This document shows, piece after piece, positions 46,876-54,964 of a stretch of 64,000 bases of DNA (its first letter is position 1; the number at the start of each line of letters is the position of its first letter). The stretch is from assembly GCA_043787975.1 (NCBI GenBank), contig JAYVUK010000035.1:61024-125023 (forward strand), in the 5' to 3' direction. The stretch comes from JAPLDA01 sp043787975 (GTDB lineage: Bacteria > Bacteroidota > Bacteroidia > AKYH767-A > 2013-40CM-41-45). Under the pieces are notes generated by a model that was not told the DNA's origin, did no database searches, and saw only the letters and a list, made by a program, of their open reading frames with translations. Made by a program: the position numbers and the translations under genes.

Positions 46876-46983
46876 ACGTAGGTTATCTGTAATATTTTCA
46901 GCGAATCAAATCATCTTGGTTCGCTTTCTTTATTTCTAAGAATCAGTAAAAGAAGCAAACTTTGAGTTGCAAAAGGTCGTTCT

Positions 46984-47388
46984 TCAAAAATTAAACTGTA
47001 CCATTTGCTTAATATCCGGATGAAGACTTAGCGCCACCGGACAGGTTCGGGCAGCGTTATCAAGAATCACTTTTTCTTTTTCAGTGTAATTAGTCTGAGG
47101 CATGTCAAATTCAACATGAACCTCGCTTACTCTTCTTGGATTCGCGGCCATCACTTTTGTAATCCTGATTTTTGTTCCGTCAATGTTGATGTTATGAGTA
47201 CGTGACGCAATTCCCATAATGGTTACCATGCAGCTTCCCAGCGAGGCGGCAAGCAGGTCAGACGGAGAAAATGATTCCCCTTTACCCTGGTTATCAGGAG
47301 GAGCATCGGTCATGATTTTAACCCCTGATTTAACATGTGTGGCTTCTGTCCTGAGTTCTCCGGTATAAACGGTTCTGATGGTTTCCAT
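46984..47388 (-). CDS. OsmC/YhfA-family protein
   Basis: About 134 residues from the ATG at 47386-47388; the frame is open to a TTG at 47406. The family core is SPSDLLAASLGSCMVTIMGI with the first conserved Cys, and ARTCPVALSLHPDI with the second. Both redox cysteines of OsmC/Ohr proteins are therefore present, which supports thiol-dependent peroxide reduction in the cytoplasm. The longer central helix and YTGELRTEATHVKSG start are closer to YhfA/OsmC than to Ohr. Confidence 0.9.
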   Translation of the reverse strand: METIRTVYTGELRTEATHVKSGVKIMTDAPPDNQGKGESFSPSDLLAASLGSCMVTIMGIASRTHNINIDGTKIRITKVMAANPRRVSEVHVEFDMPQTNYTEKEKVILDNAARTCPVALSLHPDIKQMVQFNF

Positions 47389-47442
47389 AGTAGCAAAGAT
47401 ATGCAACTCATGGCGGTTATCATTTAATGTAGTATTTTTGTG

Positions 47443-48225
47443 ATGAACATGAGATCCGGATTTTTAATCTTTCTATTTTTCTTTTCCTCGCTCAATATTT
47501 TTGCGCAGGATTCAACTGTAGCCGTTCGTCCTGCATCTGCAGAAGGAGACGAAGATGTCACCATTCTTTACAGAAGGGAAGCATCAGGAGGAATTACGAT
47601 TCACTCCAATGGCTGGGGATTAACTTTCAAATCAGGAAAACATGTTACAGGTTTTCGTAAGCGTATTCTTGACTTTGAATTTGTTACCATGAAACATCCC
47701 AAAGAGTATAGTAGTACCAGTCTTTACGATGGTTCGAAGTCATTCATTTACGGAAAACTGAACTATGTCTTTTTTCTTCGCGGCGGCTGGGGTTACCAGA
47801 ACATCTTATTCACAAAAGGAGAGCGAAGTGGAGTTGAAATACGTTACAACTATTACGGAGGAATTGACCTCGGAATAACCAAGCCTGTTTACCTCGATTT
47901 TATTGCTGATGACCCGAACAATCCTGACTTCAATGTTATCAATACAAAGCGTTATGATCCCAATGATCAGGAGCAAACCTTTGATAAGATTTACGGTGCG
48001 GCATCTTTCTTTAAGGGATTTGGAGACCTGAGTATTCATCCGGGAGTGTATGGAAAATTTGCGGTGAGTTTTGAATATGCTGCATGGCAACAAAAGATAG
48101 CTGCACTCGAAACAGGTGTGATGGTTGATTACTTCCCGGACGCCATTCCAATCATGGCTTACAATACCTATCCAAACTTATTTTTCAATTTTTATATTTC
48201 AATTTTGTGGGGCGGAAAGTGGTAG
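47443..48225 (+). CDS. Predicted outer membrane beta-barrel protein, unknown function
   Basis: About 260 residues from the ATG at 47443 (a GTG precedes it). It has a signal peptide (FLIFLFFFSSLNIFA, cleaved near QDST), then alternating amphipathic strands (GGITIHSNGWGLTFKSGK; FIYGKLNYVFFLRGGWGYQN; GVEIRYNYYGGIDLGI; FFNFYISILWGGKW). The final aromatic Trp and strand pattern are typical of an 8-12-stranded outer-membrane barrel. I do not recognise a named family. The lipA gene begins 30 bp later. Confidence 0.75.
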   Translation: MNMRSGFLIFLFFFSSLNIFAQDSTVAVRPASAEGDEDVTILYRREASGGITIHSNGWGLTFKSGKHVTGFRKRILDFEFVTMKHPKEYSSTSLYDGSKSFIYGKLNYVFFLRGGWGYQNILFTKGERSGVEIRYNYYGGIDLGITKPVYLDFIADDPNNPDFNVINTKRYDPNDQEQTFDKIYGAASFFKGFGDLSIHPGVYGKFAVSFEYAAWQQKIAALETGVMVDYFPDAIPIMAYNTYPNLFFNFYISILWGGKW

Positions 48226-48229
48226 ATGG

Positions 48230-48257
48230 AAATTCTAAATTCTAAATTCTAAATTTT
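48230..48257. repeat. AAATTCT x3 tandem repeat abutting lipA
   Basis: Three near-perfect AAATTCT units followed by AAATTTT. It fills nearly the whole 30-bp gap between the barrel gene and lipA and runs into the lipA TTG start codon at 48256. Confidence 0.6.
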
Positions 48258-49122
48258 GGGACATTTATCTGAAGAAGCAACAAAGCCTAAAAAGCCGAAT
48301 TGGTTAAAAGTCAAATTACCAACCGGTGAAAACTATACGAACGTTCGTGGAATAGTTTCGGAACATAAGCTGCATACCATTTGTCAAAGCGGGAATTGTC
48401 CGAACATGGGCGAATGCTGGGGAGCAGGTACAGCTACGTTTATGATTCTTGGAAACATCTGTACACGCTCTTGTGGCTTTTGTTCCGTTGCAACAGGAAA
48501 ACCGGAAGCGGTTGATCCTTTTGAACCTTTGCGTGTGGCCAAGTCAGTGAAGCTGATGAACATTAAACATTGCGTAGTTACGTGTGTGGACCGTGATGAC
48601 CTGCAGGATTGCGGAGCAGAAATCTGGGTTCAGACAATCAGGAAGATTCGCGAATTAAATCCGAATACTACCATGGAAACGTTGATCGGAGATTTCCAGG
48701 GAAGATGGGAAAATCTTGAACTGGTGCTGAATGAAAAGCCGGAAGTTCTCTCACACAATCTTGAAACCGTACGAAGGCTGACAAAACAAGTGCGCGTTCA
48801 GGCAAAATATGATAGAAGCCTTGAAGTATTGAAACACGCAAATGAAAAGGGATTACGTGTTAAATCAGGAATCATGCTCGGGCTTGGTGAAACAAAAGAA
48901 GAAGTATTGGATTCCATGAATGACTTATTGAATGCCGGCGTTCATATTTTAACGCTTGGACAATACCTGCAACCAACAAAAGAACATTTACCTGTTGTAG
49001 AGTTTATTCACCCGGATATTTTTGCTGAGTACAAAGAAAAAGGAATGCAAATGGGATTTCGTTACATCGAAAGCGGACCTCTTGTTCGCTCCAGCTACCA
49101 TGCAGAGAAACATCTTTTCTAA
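48256..49122 (+). CDS. lipA: Lipoyl synthase
   Basis: Radical SAM enzyme that inserts two sulfurs into octanoyl-lipoyl domains. It has 288 residues. The auxiliary-cluster cysteines are in CQSGNCPNMGEC, and the radical SAM CX3CX2C is CTRSCGFC. A VTCVDRDDLQDCGA loop and the C-terminal VRSSYHAE serine ligand motif are present, so the enzyme looks complete. The start is TTG at 48256, forced by an in-frame TAA at 48250-48252 (an ATT at 48253 is the only other codon). The short leader LGHLSEEATKPKK and the adjoining tandem repeat suggest the original start was replaced. Confidence 0.93.
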   Translation: MGHLSEEATKPKKPNWLKVKLPTGENYTNVRGIVSEHKLHTICQSGNCPNMGECWGAGTATFMILGNICTRSCGFCSVATGKPEAVDPFEPLRVAKSVKLMNIKHCVVTCVDRDDLQDCGAEIWVQTIRKIRELNPNTTMETLIGDFQGRWENLELVLNEKPEVLSHNLETVRRLTKQVRVQAKYDRSLEVLKHANEKGLRVKSGIMLGLGETKEEVLDSMNDLLNAGVHILTLGQYLQPTKEHLPVVEFIHPDIFAEYKEKGMQMGFRYIESGPLVRSSYHAEKHLF

Positions 49123-49148
49123 AAAATCTGTTCAGGAAAACAACTATT

Positions 49149-51257
49149 TTACTCCTTTTCCTTCCAGATAACTTTACCGGTTTGAAGGTTCACATAGAGC
49201 AGGTTTTCTCCTTTGTAAGCCGAAGCTATCCTATCCGACAAAAATTCTATTCTCTCAAACTCAGCAGGTAAAACAATAGCTCCTATGTTAGAAAGTAGAC
49301 CGTATCTTCCATTGTTTTTCACAATAAAAAAATTGCTTTTCAAGATCACATCTTCATACGAAGGCGATATCGCTACTTTACCGGTATTGTCAATACTGCC
49401 AAATAAATTTTTCGTCTTAATTTTTGCGAAACCATTTTCAAACGAGCTTACATAATCATAGATGCAAAAAACTTTCAGCTTTCCATTCATATCTGCAAAT
49501 CCCCATTTTCCATTTTTCTTGACAGGAATTAGACCCTCTGCAGGCATTCCGACATCTTCATAACCCGGCATTGAAACTCTTGCACCTGTTGAATCAAGTA
49601 AAACTGATTTTGGTTTCCCTTTTATCAGTACATAACCGTTTTTAAAATTAGCGGTGTTTATTAAGTCTTCATTATAAGGATAAGTAAGCGGAATGATTAT
49701 TTTCCCATCCGAATTAATGAACCCACATTTTTTATTTTGCGCTACGAATACTTTACCTTCACTATAATCGCCAACAGCATCATACAAAAAGGGAACGATT
49801 ACTTCATCTCTCAGATCAATAATTCCCCAGTGATCATTTTGTTTTGCTTTTAAAAATCCATTCGACATAAAAAGCAGTTCTTCATATTGCGGTTTGATAA
49901 GAAAATTGCCGGCATTATTAAGTAAACCGTATTTATCCCCGGTTGAAGCTACTGCAAATCCATCCTTAAAATCGCCTGAAAAATCAAAAATAAAATCAGT
50001 CAGTTTTTTCCCGGACTTTGAGATGTAGGCTGATTTATCCTGTTGTACTGCGACACACATATTCTCCGAAGGATCGGAAAGAGCATCATACAACAATGGT
50101 ATTAATTCTTCGCCGGTGCGGCTTATCAATCCGGATTTCCCATTCGCACTCACCACGGTTGTATTATTTTTAAAAAGCTCAGCATCGTCATACAGGAAAT
50201 GCACTACTTCCTTTCCGGATTTGTTAATGTATCCGTATTTTCCATTCTTCTTCACAGCAGCCAGTCCTTCAGAAAAAAGAGAGGTTTCTTCATACTGAGG
50301 TTTAATCATCTCTTCTCCATGCTCATTGATGTATCCCCATAGATTGTTTTTACTGAATGGGAGAAAAAAAGAATGCTGCAACTTGTAATCACTTTCCAAT
50401 TCATCATTAAAAGGATAATCCGGAAATTGCTTTTTAAAATTCTCGAAAATCTGCTCATTATAATCCTTTGTCGCAAGTTTGAATATTTCCCTCCATGCTT
50501 CTTCCCAATTTCTGTTACGAGAATATGTTTTAGTAAATAAATAATATTCGTCAATTGTTTTGTCTGGAACCGCTAAATGATAAATCATGTTTTCTGCCTG
50601 GAATTGATACGGGCTTTCAGGGTAAAGTCCGATAAAATTTTCGTAGGATGAAATGGTTTTATCGGATGTGGTTTCCTCATACATGCGTTCCTCCAAATGA
50701 TTCGTAGCGTCCTCCTTTTCCTGCGCATCAGGATATGTTTCAATAAACTTTTCGTACGCAGTAGAAGTATTGATGGTCCTGGCCGTTTTGTAAGCAACAG
50801 CGTTACGAAGTACTTCGGCCTTCTCCAATTGAGAACAAAAGGTGTATTTACGAATGAAATAATCAAATTTTTCAACCGTTGGAAAAGCACTGAACGAATT
50901 GAATGCTTTTTCGCATATACTATCTTTCTGAGCCTGGATATATGTATCTGTGACGCGGAAATTTCTATACGCTATCTTTTCTTTCTCCTTCAAAAGCACA
51001 TAACAGGAATCGCTGATAAGAATATACTGACGTGCTGAATCAAGATTATAAAAGGGATTGTTGCCGGATGAGTAAATGATGCTTAATCCAAAAGCAGCTC
51101 CGGCAGGATCGTTCTTCAACGCATCTTCAAAATATTTTTTCGCGTTGAAATAATCATACACGTTCAACCGCTCAAAACCTTTTTCCAGCTTACCGGCAAA
51201 AGCATGTAAAGAAAAAATCAGAATAAAAAAAACAGCAACCTTTCCTTTCATCCTCAT
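49149..51257 (-). CDS. WG-repeat protein with N-terminal TPR-like region
   Basis: A 702-residue exported protein: signal peptide 1-22 (VAVFFILIFSLHAFA), then a helical TPR-like segment at about 25-290. At least ten WG repeats follow from about 295 to the end (e.g. LWGYINEHGEEMIKPQYEET, KYGYINKSGKEVVHFLYDDA, KWGFADMNGKLKVFCIYDYV). WG repeats are ~25-residue beta motifs common in Bacteroidota, with no known catalytic role. It is probably periplasmic or surface-exposed. The last unit (YVNLQTGKVIWKEKE) is degenerate. Confidence 0.88.
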   Translation of the reverse strand: MRMKGKVAVFFILIFSLHAFAGKLEKGFERLNVYDYFNAKKYFEDALKNDPAGAAFGLSIIYSSGNNPFYNLDSARQYILISDSCYVLLKEKEKIAYRNFRVTDTYIQAQKDSICEKAFNSFSAFPTVEKFDYFIRKYTFCSQLEKAEVLRNAVAYKTARTINTSTAYEKFIETYPDAQEKEDATNHLEERMYEETTSDKTISSYENFIGLYPESPYQFQAENMIYHLAVPDKTIDEYYLFTKTYSRNRNWEEAWREIFKLATKDYNEQIFENFKKQFPDYPFNDELESDYKLQHSFFLPFSKNNLWGYINEHGEEMIKPQYEETSLFSEGLAAVKKNGKYGYINKSGKEVVHFLYDDAELFKNNTTVVSANGKSGLISRTGEELIPLLYDALSDPSENMCVAVQQDKSAYISKSGKKLTDFIFDFSGDFKDGFAVASTGDKYGLLNNAGNFLIKPQYEELLFMSNGFLKAKQNDHWGIIDLRDEVIVPFLYDAVGDYSEGKVFVAQNKKCGFINSDGKIIIPLTYPYNEDLINTANFKNGYVLIKGKPKSVLLDSTGARVSMPGYEDVGMPAEGLIPVKKNGKWGFADMNGKLKVFCIYDYVSSFENGFAKIKTKNLFGSIDNTGKVAISPSYEDVILKSNFFIVKNNGRYGLLSNIGAIVLPAEFERIEFLSDRIASAYKGENLLYVNLQTGKVIWKEKE

Positions 51258-51387
51258 TTAGAAAATTGTTTTTTGACCATTGCGCAAAGATACATTCATA
51301 AGGAAATTAAATTTTAATGATTTGTCTTCTTTTCAACGCATGGTTGTTAAATCATTGCGTATATTTAAAATAATAATGCATAAAAAA

Positions 51388-51418
51388 ATCCCGAAGGCAT
51401 TTGAAATACCTTCGGGAT
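51388..51418 (-). terminator. Minus-strand terminator without an obvious gene
   Basis: ATCCCGAAGG / CCTTCGGGAT stem. On the minus strand it is followed by TTTTTTTATGC. No complete minus-strand gene lies to the right before the integrase, so this terminator is orphaned. Either it served a gene lost when the integrative element arrived, or it ends a small RNA. Confidence 0.65.
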
Positions 51419-51780
51419 GAATCGTCATTTCCTTAGACTAATTCAAGCTAATTTTCTGCGATTAAGCATGATACCGGCTAACCCTAACATCAATTACCAT
51501 AAAGACTTAGAAAAGTGATTTGTTTTCCCTGGATGGGACCAGCAGGATGAGCTTGGGGGCTTAAATAGGAGCTTAATTAATGGATTTAAATAAGACTCGT
51601 ATCAAAAATTAGTGGTCTTATTTAATGTCACTTTGAATTCGGACTCCCCCCACTGTTAAATTATTTTTTGCTCCAAAAATTTTCTGAAAAATTTCAAGAT
51701 TGGAATTCTGGATTTTTTTTGAAGGCAATGATAAATGTGTCAGTGGTAAAACTTATAGTAGAAGATATTGGTGATTGCAA

Positions 51781-51818
51781 TTTTCTACCTCACTTCATAC
51801 ATTTTCTACCTCACTTCA
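51781..51818. repeat. 17-bp direct repeat near element boundary
   Basis: TTTTCTACCTCACTTCA at 51781-51797 is repeated exactly at 51802-51818 (period 21). It lies about 100 bp on the host side of the tRNA remnant. Confidence 0.5.
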
Positions 51819-51887
51819 AAAATATTTACACTAATAAAAATTTCAAAATACGAATGCAATATTTTGATTTTGAATATTTAAAGCATA

Positions 51888-51913
51888 AAAAAAGCCCACT
51901 GAAGGGCTTTTTT
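51888..51913. terminator. Terminator downstream of a tRNA 3' remnant
   Basis: AAAAAAGCCC / GGGCTTTTTT stem with a six-base loop; T-runs serve both directions. On the minus strand it follows the tRNA-like remnant at 51914-51930 by 0-3 bp, as expected for the terminator of a tRNA gene. Confidence 0.8.
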
Positions 51914-51930
51914 GACTGCGGTCCGGACGG
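51914..51930 (-). other. tRNA 3'-end remnant, probable att site (left end of integrative element)
   Basis: GACTGCGGTCCGGACGG on the plus strand is the complement of a tRNA 3' end (T-stem CCGTC, then acceptor-strand CGGACCGCA). The match stops at 51931, where AAATTTTTT replaces the expected T-loop. A terminator lies directly downstream on the host side, and a tyrosine integrase gene begins 178 bp inside. This is the usual arrangement at the integrase end of a tRNA-targeted element. The intact tRNA gene should lie on the minus strand at the other end, outside the window. Confidence 0.65.
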
Positions 51931-52043
51931 AAATTTTTTCCTGATTTAGAACTACCAAAGCCAACCAACAAACACTTATTTTTTACAGGAATACAATTAA
52001 ATACTCGAATAGGGTATGCTTCGGTATTGGAGAGTTCAGAACT

Positions 52044-52065
52044 ATTAGACACGAAATTAGACACG
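52044..52065. repeat. Direct repeat upstream of the integrase gene
   Basis: ATTAGACACG occurs at 52044-52053 and 52056-52065 (12-bp period) between the att remnant and the integrase start. The placement and size fit arm-type integrase binding sites. This is inference. Confidence 0.4.
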
Positions 52066-52108
52066 TAGCATTGCAGTTAATTATTCACAAACTAAATAAT
52101 AAATTCTC

Positions 52109-53347
52109 ATGAGAGCATCAATCAAATTTAAAATTCGCAGTAGCAAAGTCAAAACATCCATGTTGTATTTGACAATAAGTTACCAATACACAAAGGACGG
52201 AAAATTCCAACAATTAAAAATTGCAACCGGAAATAATATTTCAACAAAACACTTTGATTCCAAAACGGGCATAAAAAGTTCGGTTGGAAATATTCCTTTG
52301 AAACTTAAAGTAAATAAGTTTAAGAATGAAATCGAGGAAAAATTAAATCAACTATCTTTAAAGCGAAACATAAGCCGTATCCCCCCGCAATCTTTACTAT
52401 CACTATTATTAGATAAGGACCAAGAATTATTGTATTCTACTTTGCCCGAATACATCGATTTTTATATTAAGAATTTGAGTGGAAAAAAAAGTATAAGCAC
52501 AATTAAGGGTTACAAGTACTTAAAAAAAAGATTGATAGGGAGTGGATTTGATTTCAATATCGAAAACATCAATACTGATTATGTTATTTCCTATTTCGAA
52601 TCCATTAAAAGTAAATTCAATCCCAACTCCATGTGGAAGGAGAAGAAAAATTTACGAAAGTATTGTAAGCTGTTGAAAATAGAAGTTGACTGGTCCAACG
52701 AAAAATTACAGTTTAAAGAAGTACAAACGAAAGCAATTTATCTTAATCTTGACCAGTTAGTCCAGCTTTGGACATTTGAATTTGAATCAAAATGTTTAGA
52801 AAGAGTCCGTGATGGATTTATGTTTCAATGTTTCACAGGAATGAGATTCAGTGATTTCATTATCAACCAGGCTGAATTTATTAAAGATGGAACAGAGGAA
52901 TTTGTCTATTACAAATCTATAAAGACTGGAGTTGAAAGTTACATTCCTGTCGTTCCCATCTTAAAACAACTGCTGAATAAATACAATTACAATTTACCTG
53001 TTGATATTTCAAATGCAAACTACAACGCATACTTAAAAGAAGCCGGCAAAAAGGTATTTGAAAAGGAACCTAAAGTTAATCGAGATGGAGTGCTTGTTGA
53101 CTTTTCAAGTATGATATGTAGCCATACAGCACGTAGGTCATTCGCTACTAATTTTTACAAAGCAAAAATACCTGTACTTTATATTATGAATATGTTAGGT
53201 ATGACCAAAGAAAAAACATTTTACAATTACATCCGTGTGGAAAAGTTAGAGAAGGCAAAAGAAGTTTATAAACAAATAATGGATAATAAAGAATTCAGCT
53301 CTTTCTTTTCACAAACGCAAGCAGGTCAGCTTTCACATAGCGTTTGA
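52109..53347 (+). CDS. Tyrosine site-specific integrase
   Basis: A 412-residue recombinase of the Bacteroidota mobile-element type. The N-terminal arm-binding region (about 1-90) has KTSMLYLTISYQYTKDGKFQ, followed by a SAM-like core-binding domain (TLPEYIDFYIKNLSGKKSIS; YFESIKSKFNPNSMWKEKKN). The catalytic domain has Arg246 (FTGMRFSDF), the His339-x-x-Arg342 box (HTARRSF) and the nucleophile Tyr374 in TFYNYIRVEK. All expected catalytic residues are present, so it looks functional. The 3' end overlaps the convergent HTH gene by 53 bp. Confidence 0.95.
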   Translation: MRASIKFKIRSSKVKTSMLYLTISYQYTKDGKFQQLKIATGNNISTKHFDSKTGIKSSVGNIPLKLKVNKFKNEIEEKLNQLSLKRNISRIPPQSLLSLLLDKDQELLYSTLPEYIDFYIKNLSGKKSISTIKGYKYLKKRLIGSGFDFNIENINTDYVISYFESIKSKFNPNSMWKEKKNLRKYCKLLKIEVDWSNEKLQFKEVQTKAIYLNLDQLVQLWTFEFESKCLERVRDGFMFQCFTGMRFSDFIINQAEFIKDGTEEFVYYKSIKTGVESYIPVVPILKQLLNKYNYNLPVDISNANYNAYLKEAGKKVFEKEPKVNRDGVLVDFSSMICSHTARRSFATNFYKAKIPVLYIMNMLGMTKEKTFYNYIRVEKLEKAKEVYKQIMDNKEFSSFFSQTQAGQLSHSV

Positions 53348-53579
53348 GACCTTTGTCTCCGATACGGGCTGGAGTTATTTCTCCAGTCCGTTCGAGATTT
53401 AACATGGTTGTCTTACTGATTTTTAAATAATCCTTGGCTTGATTAAAGTCTAAAATTTCATCGTTGATGTTCTTATCCACTAGTGCTTCAATGTTTTTAT
53501 TAAGGTCAGCAGTTTCTTGATTGGTTTTCTCCAGTAGCGAAATGAAATTCGCAATATATTTTGTAAAATCAGGAATCAT
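53295..53579 (-). CDS. Excisionase-like helix-turn-helix protein
   Basis: A 94-residue protein. An N-terminal helical segment (FTKYIANFISLLEKTNQE) is followed by an HTH_17/MerR-like winged domain at about 42-92 (DFNQAKDYLKISKTTMLNLE; GEITPARIGDKGLKRYVKAD). Such proteins next to tyrosine integrases act as directionality factors (excisionase) or regulators. It converges with and overlaps the integrase gene. The distance to the next minus-strand gene (219 bp, no feature seen) suggests its own promoter. Confidence 0.88.
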   Translation of the reverse strand: MIPDFTKYIANFISLLEKTNQETADLNKNIEALVDKNINDEILDFNQAKDYLKISKTTMLNLERTGEITPARIGDKGLKRYVKADLLAFVKRKS

Positions 53580-53798
53580 GCTTATGAAAAACTATTCTGT
53601 CAATTTTATTTACAAGTGGGATGGTTAATGGTTTGTCTTTAATTCTCAATCCTGTCAACCTCAGCTCAATTCTAAAGAGTCCAAAGTCACAACTGTTGCA
53701 ACTGATTAAACGTAGAACTCATGGCTTTTAATTATTATCTAATTATCTGAATGAATAATTTGAGTTACTTCAGGATGAAACACGAACATGGTAATTTG

Positions 53799-54002
53799 TC
53801 AGAGGAGAAAAGACGTGTATTCCAACATCATCATTGGGTCATCCATAATTGCATCGAATTGTTGTTCTTTAGGCAATAATTGAATTTGTTTTTTAACTGG
53901 TAAATTGAGCGTTACTTGTCTGTCGCTAAGGAAGAATTCAACTGTTGTGCATGTGATATGGTCGAACTCGTCTTCAGTAAACTTTTCTCGTTGTGGATTC
54001 AT
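53799..54002 (-). CDS. Small hypothetical protein of the integrative element (67 aa)
   Basis: 67 residues, acidic in the N-terminal half (PQREKFTEDEFDHITCTTVE) with a short beta-like centre (QVTLNLPVKKQIQLLP) and Met-rich end. No family is recognised. It follows the DUF5131 gene on the same strand by 65 bp and likely belongs to the same transcription unit. Confidence 0.55.
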   Translation of the reverse strand: MNPQREKFTEDEFDHITCTTVEFFLSDRQVTLNLPVKKQIQLLPKEQQFDAIMDDPMMMLEYTSFLL

Positions 54003-54067
54003 AATTTTTAGGTTTTGGTTAGATTATTATTTTAAATTTATAAGTTGAACTATGTTATTTCATTATT

Positions 54068-54904
54068 TCACTTACTCATGATAAGTTTAGTAATATGTTT
54101 ATCCAATTTTTTTTGAAGTTTCAGATTTTTCTTTTCGCCAGGGAATTCTCGGATTCGCAAATAAGAGGGGAATTCTTCGATGTTACCTCCATGACGGTCA
54201 GTCATCAGTAATTCTTTCGAAAGATGTGTTCCAAGTTGTTTAATAAACACAGCAATACCCCGTTCCATTAATTCATATGTCATCAACTCAATCCACATCA
54301 AATCACATGGACGATACCTGTACTTTCCATTATCATTTCCTGATTCTGCTCCAATTATAGCCCAGTCATATTGTGCCAGTGAACCACTTGGAAAACTTAA
54401 ATCAACAAATTGATGCAACGGCTCAAATGAAATAAACCGAGTCTTTGCCGGAATCCATGCAAGTTCTTCAATACGATGTCTGCCATCATTGCTTCCGACA
54501 CTTGTTCCCAACCAAACATTGTCCCATCCTTCTCCCCAATCTTCCGGTAAACAATGGGCAATTCGTTCAGGACGCTTGGTCAGAATTTGAAATGTTAAGT
54601 GAGGACACTTCCGAATAATGTCCCACATCTCGTTTCTGTAACTGTCAATCGCTGGATGGAACACATCGGTAAGAGAAGATGTAAATACTAAGGGCGGACC
54701 GTTCCAGCAATCACTCTTCGTTTGTTTGTATTTGAGAGGAAAGTCAAAAACCGTTTTGGTTCTTGTTACCTGTAATGGATTGTAGCGTGTACTACTCAAA
54801 CTATCCCTATACATATAACAGAATTTGCAGTCTTCATCGACTTTAGTGCAGCCACGGGCGATATTCCAGGTTGCATCAGTCCATTGTATATTTGTTTTTT
54901 TCAT
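54068..54904 (-). CDS. DUF5131 (phage Gp37/Gp68) family three-Cys-motif protein
   Basis: A 278-residue protein that opens with the family signature NIQWTDATWNIARGCTKV and a CX6CX2C cluster at Cys19, Cys26 and Cys29 (GCTKVDEDCKFCYM). The order resembles a radical-SAM-like Fe-S cluster site. Later conserved blocks are FTSSLTDVFHP, FQILTKRPERI, WLGTSVG, RFISFEPLHQ, AIIGAESG and VFIKQLGTHL. Family members are common on phages and integrative elements, often with a TcmP partner; no TcmP is seen here. A DNA methyltransferase gene lies 60 bp upstream instead. Substrate and chemistry are unknown. Confidence 0.87.
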   Translation of the reverse strand: MKKTNIQWTDATWNIARGCTKVDEDCKFCYMYRDSLSSTRYNPLQVTRTKTVFDFPLKYKQTKSDCWNGPPLVFTSSLTDVFHPAIDSYRNEMWDIIRKCPHLTFQILTKRPERIAHCLPEDWGEGWDNVWLGTSVGSNDGRHRIEELAWIPAKTRFISFEPLHQFVDLSFPSGSLAQYDWAIIGAESGNDNGKYRYRPCDLMWIELMTYELMERGIAVFIKQLGTHLSKELLMTDRHGGNIEEFPSYLRIREFPGEKKNLKLQKKLDKHITKLIMSK

Positions 54905-54964
54905 TGTGAATTAATCTTTTAAAGTTTTTTAATTTAGGTTCTGTTTATGGAATAGATTTTGGGA

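Noticed and set aside
51668..51949. 93-codon plus-strand frame before the integrase
   Set aside because: It reads straight through the terminator and the tRNA remnant, starts with TTG and has no domain; it is chance.
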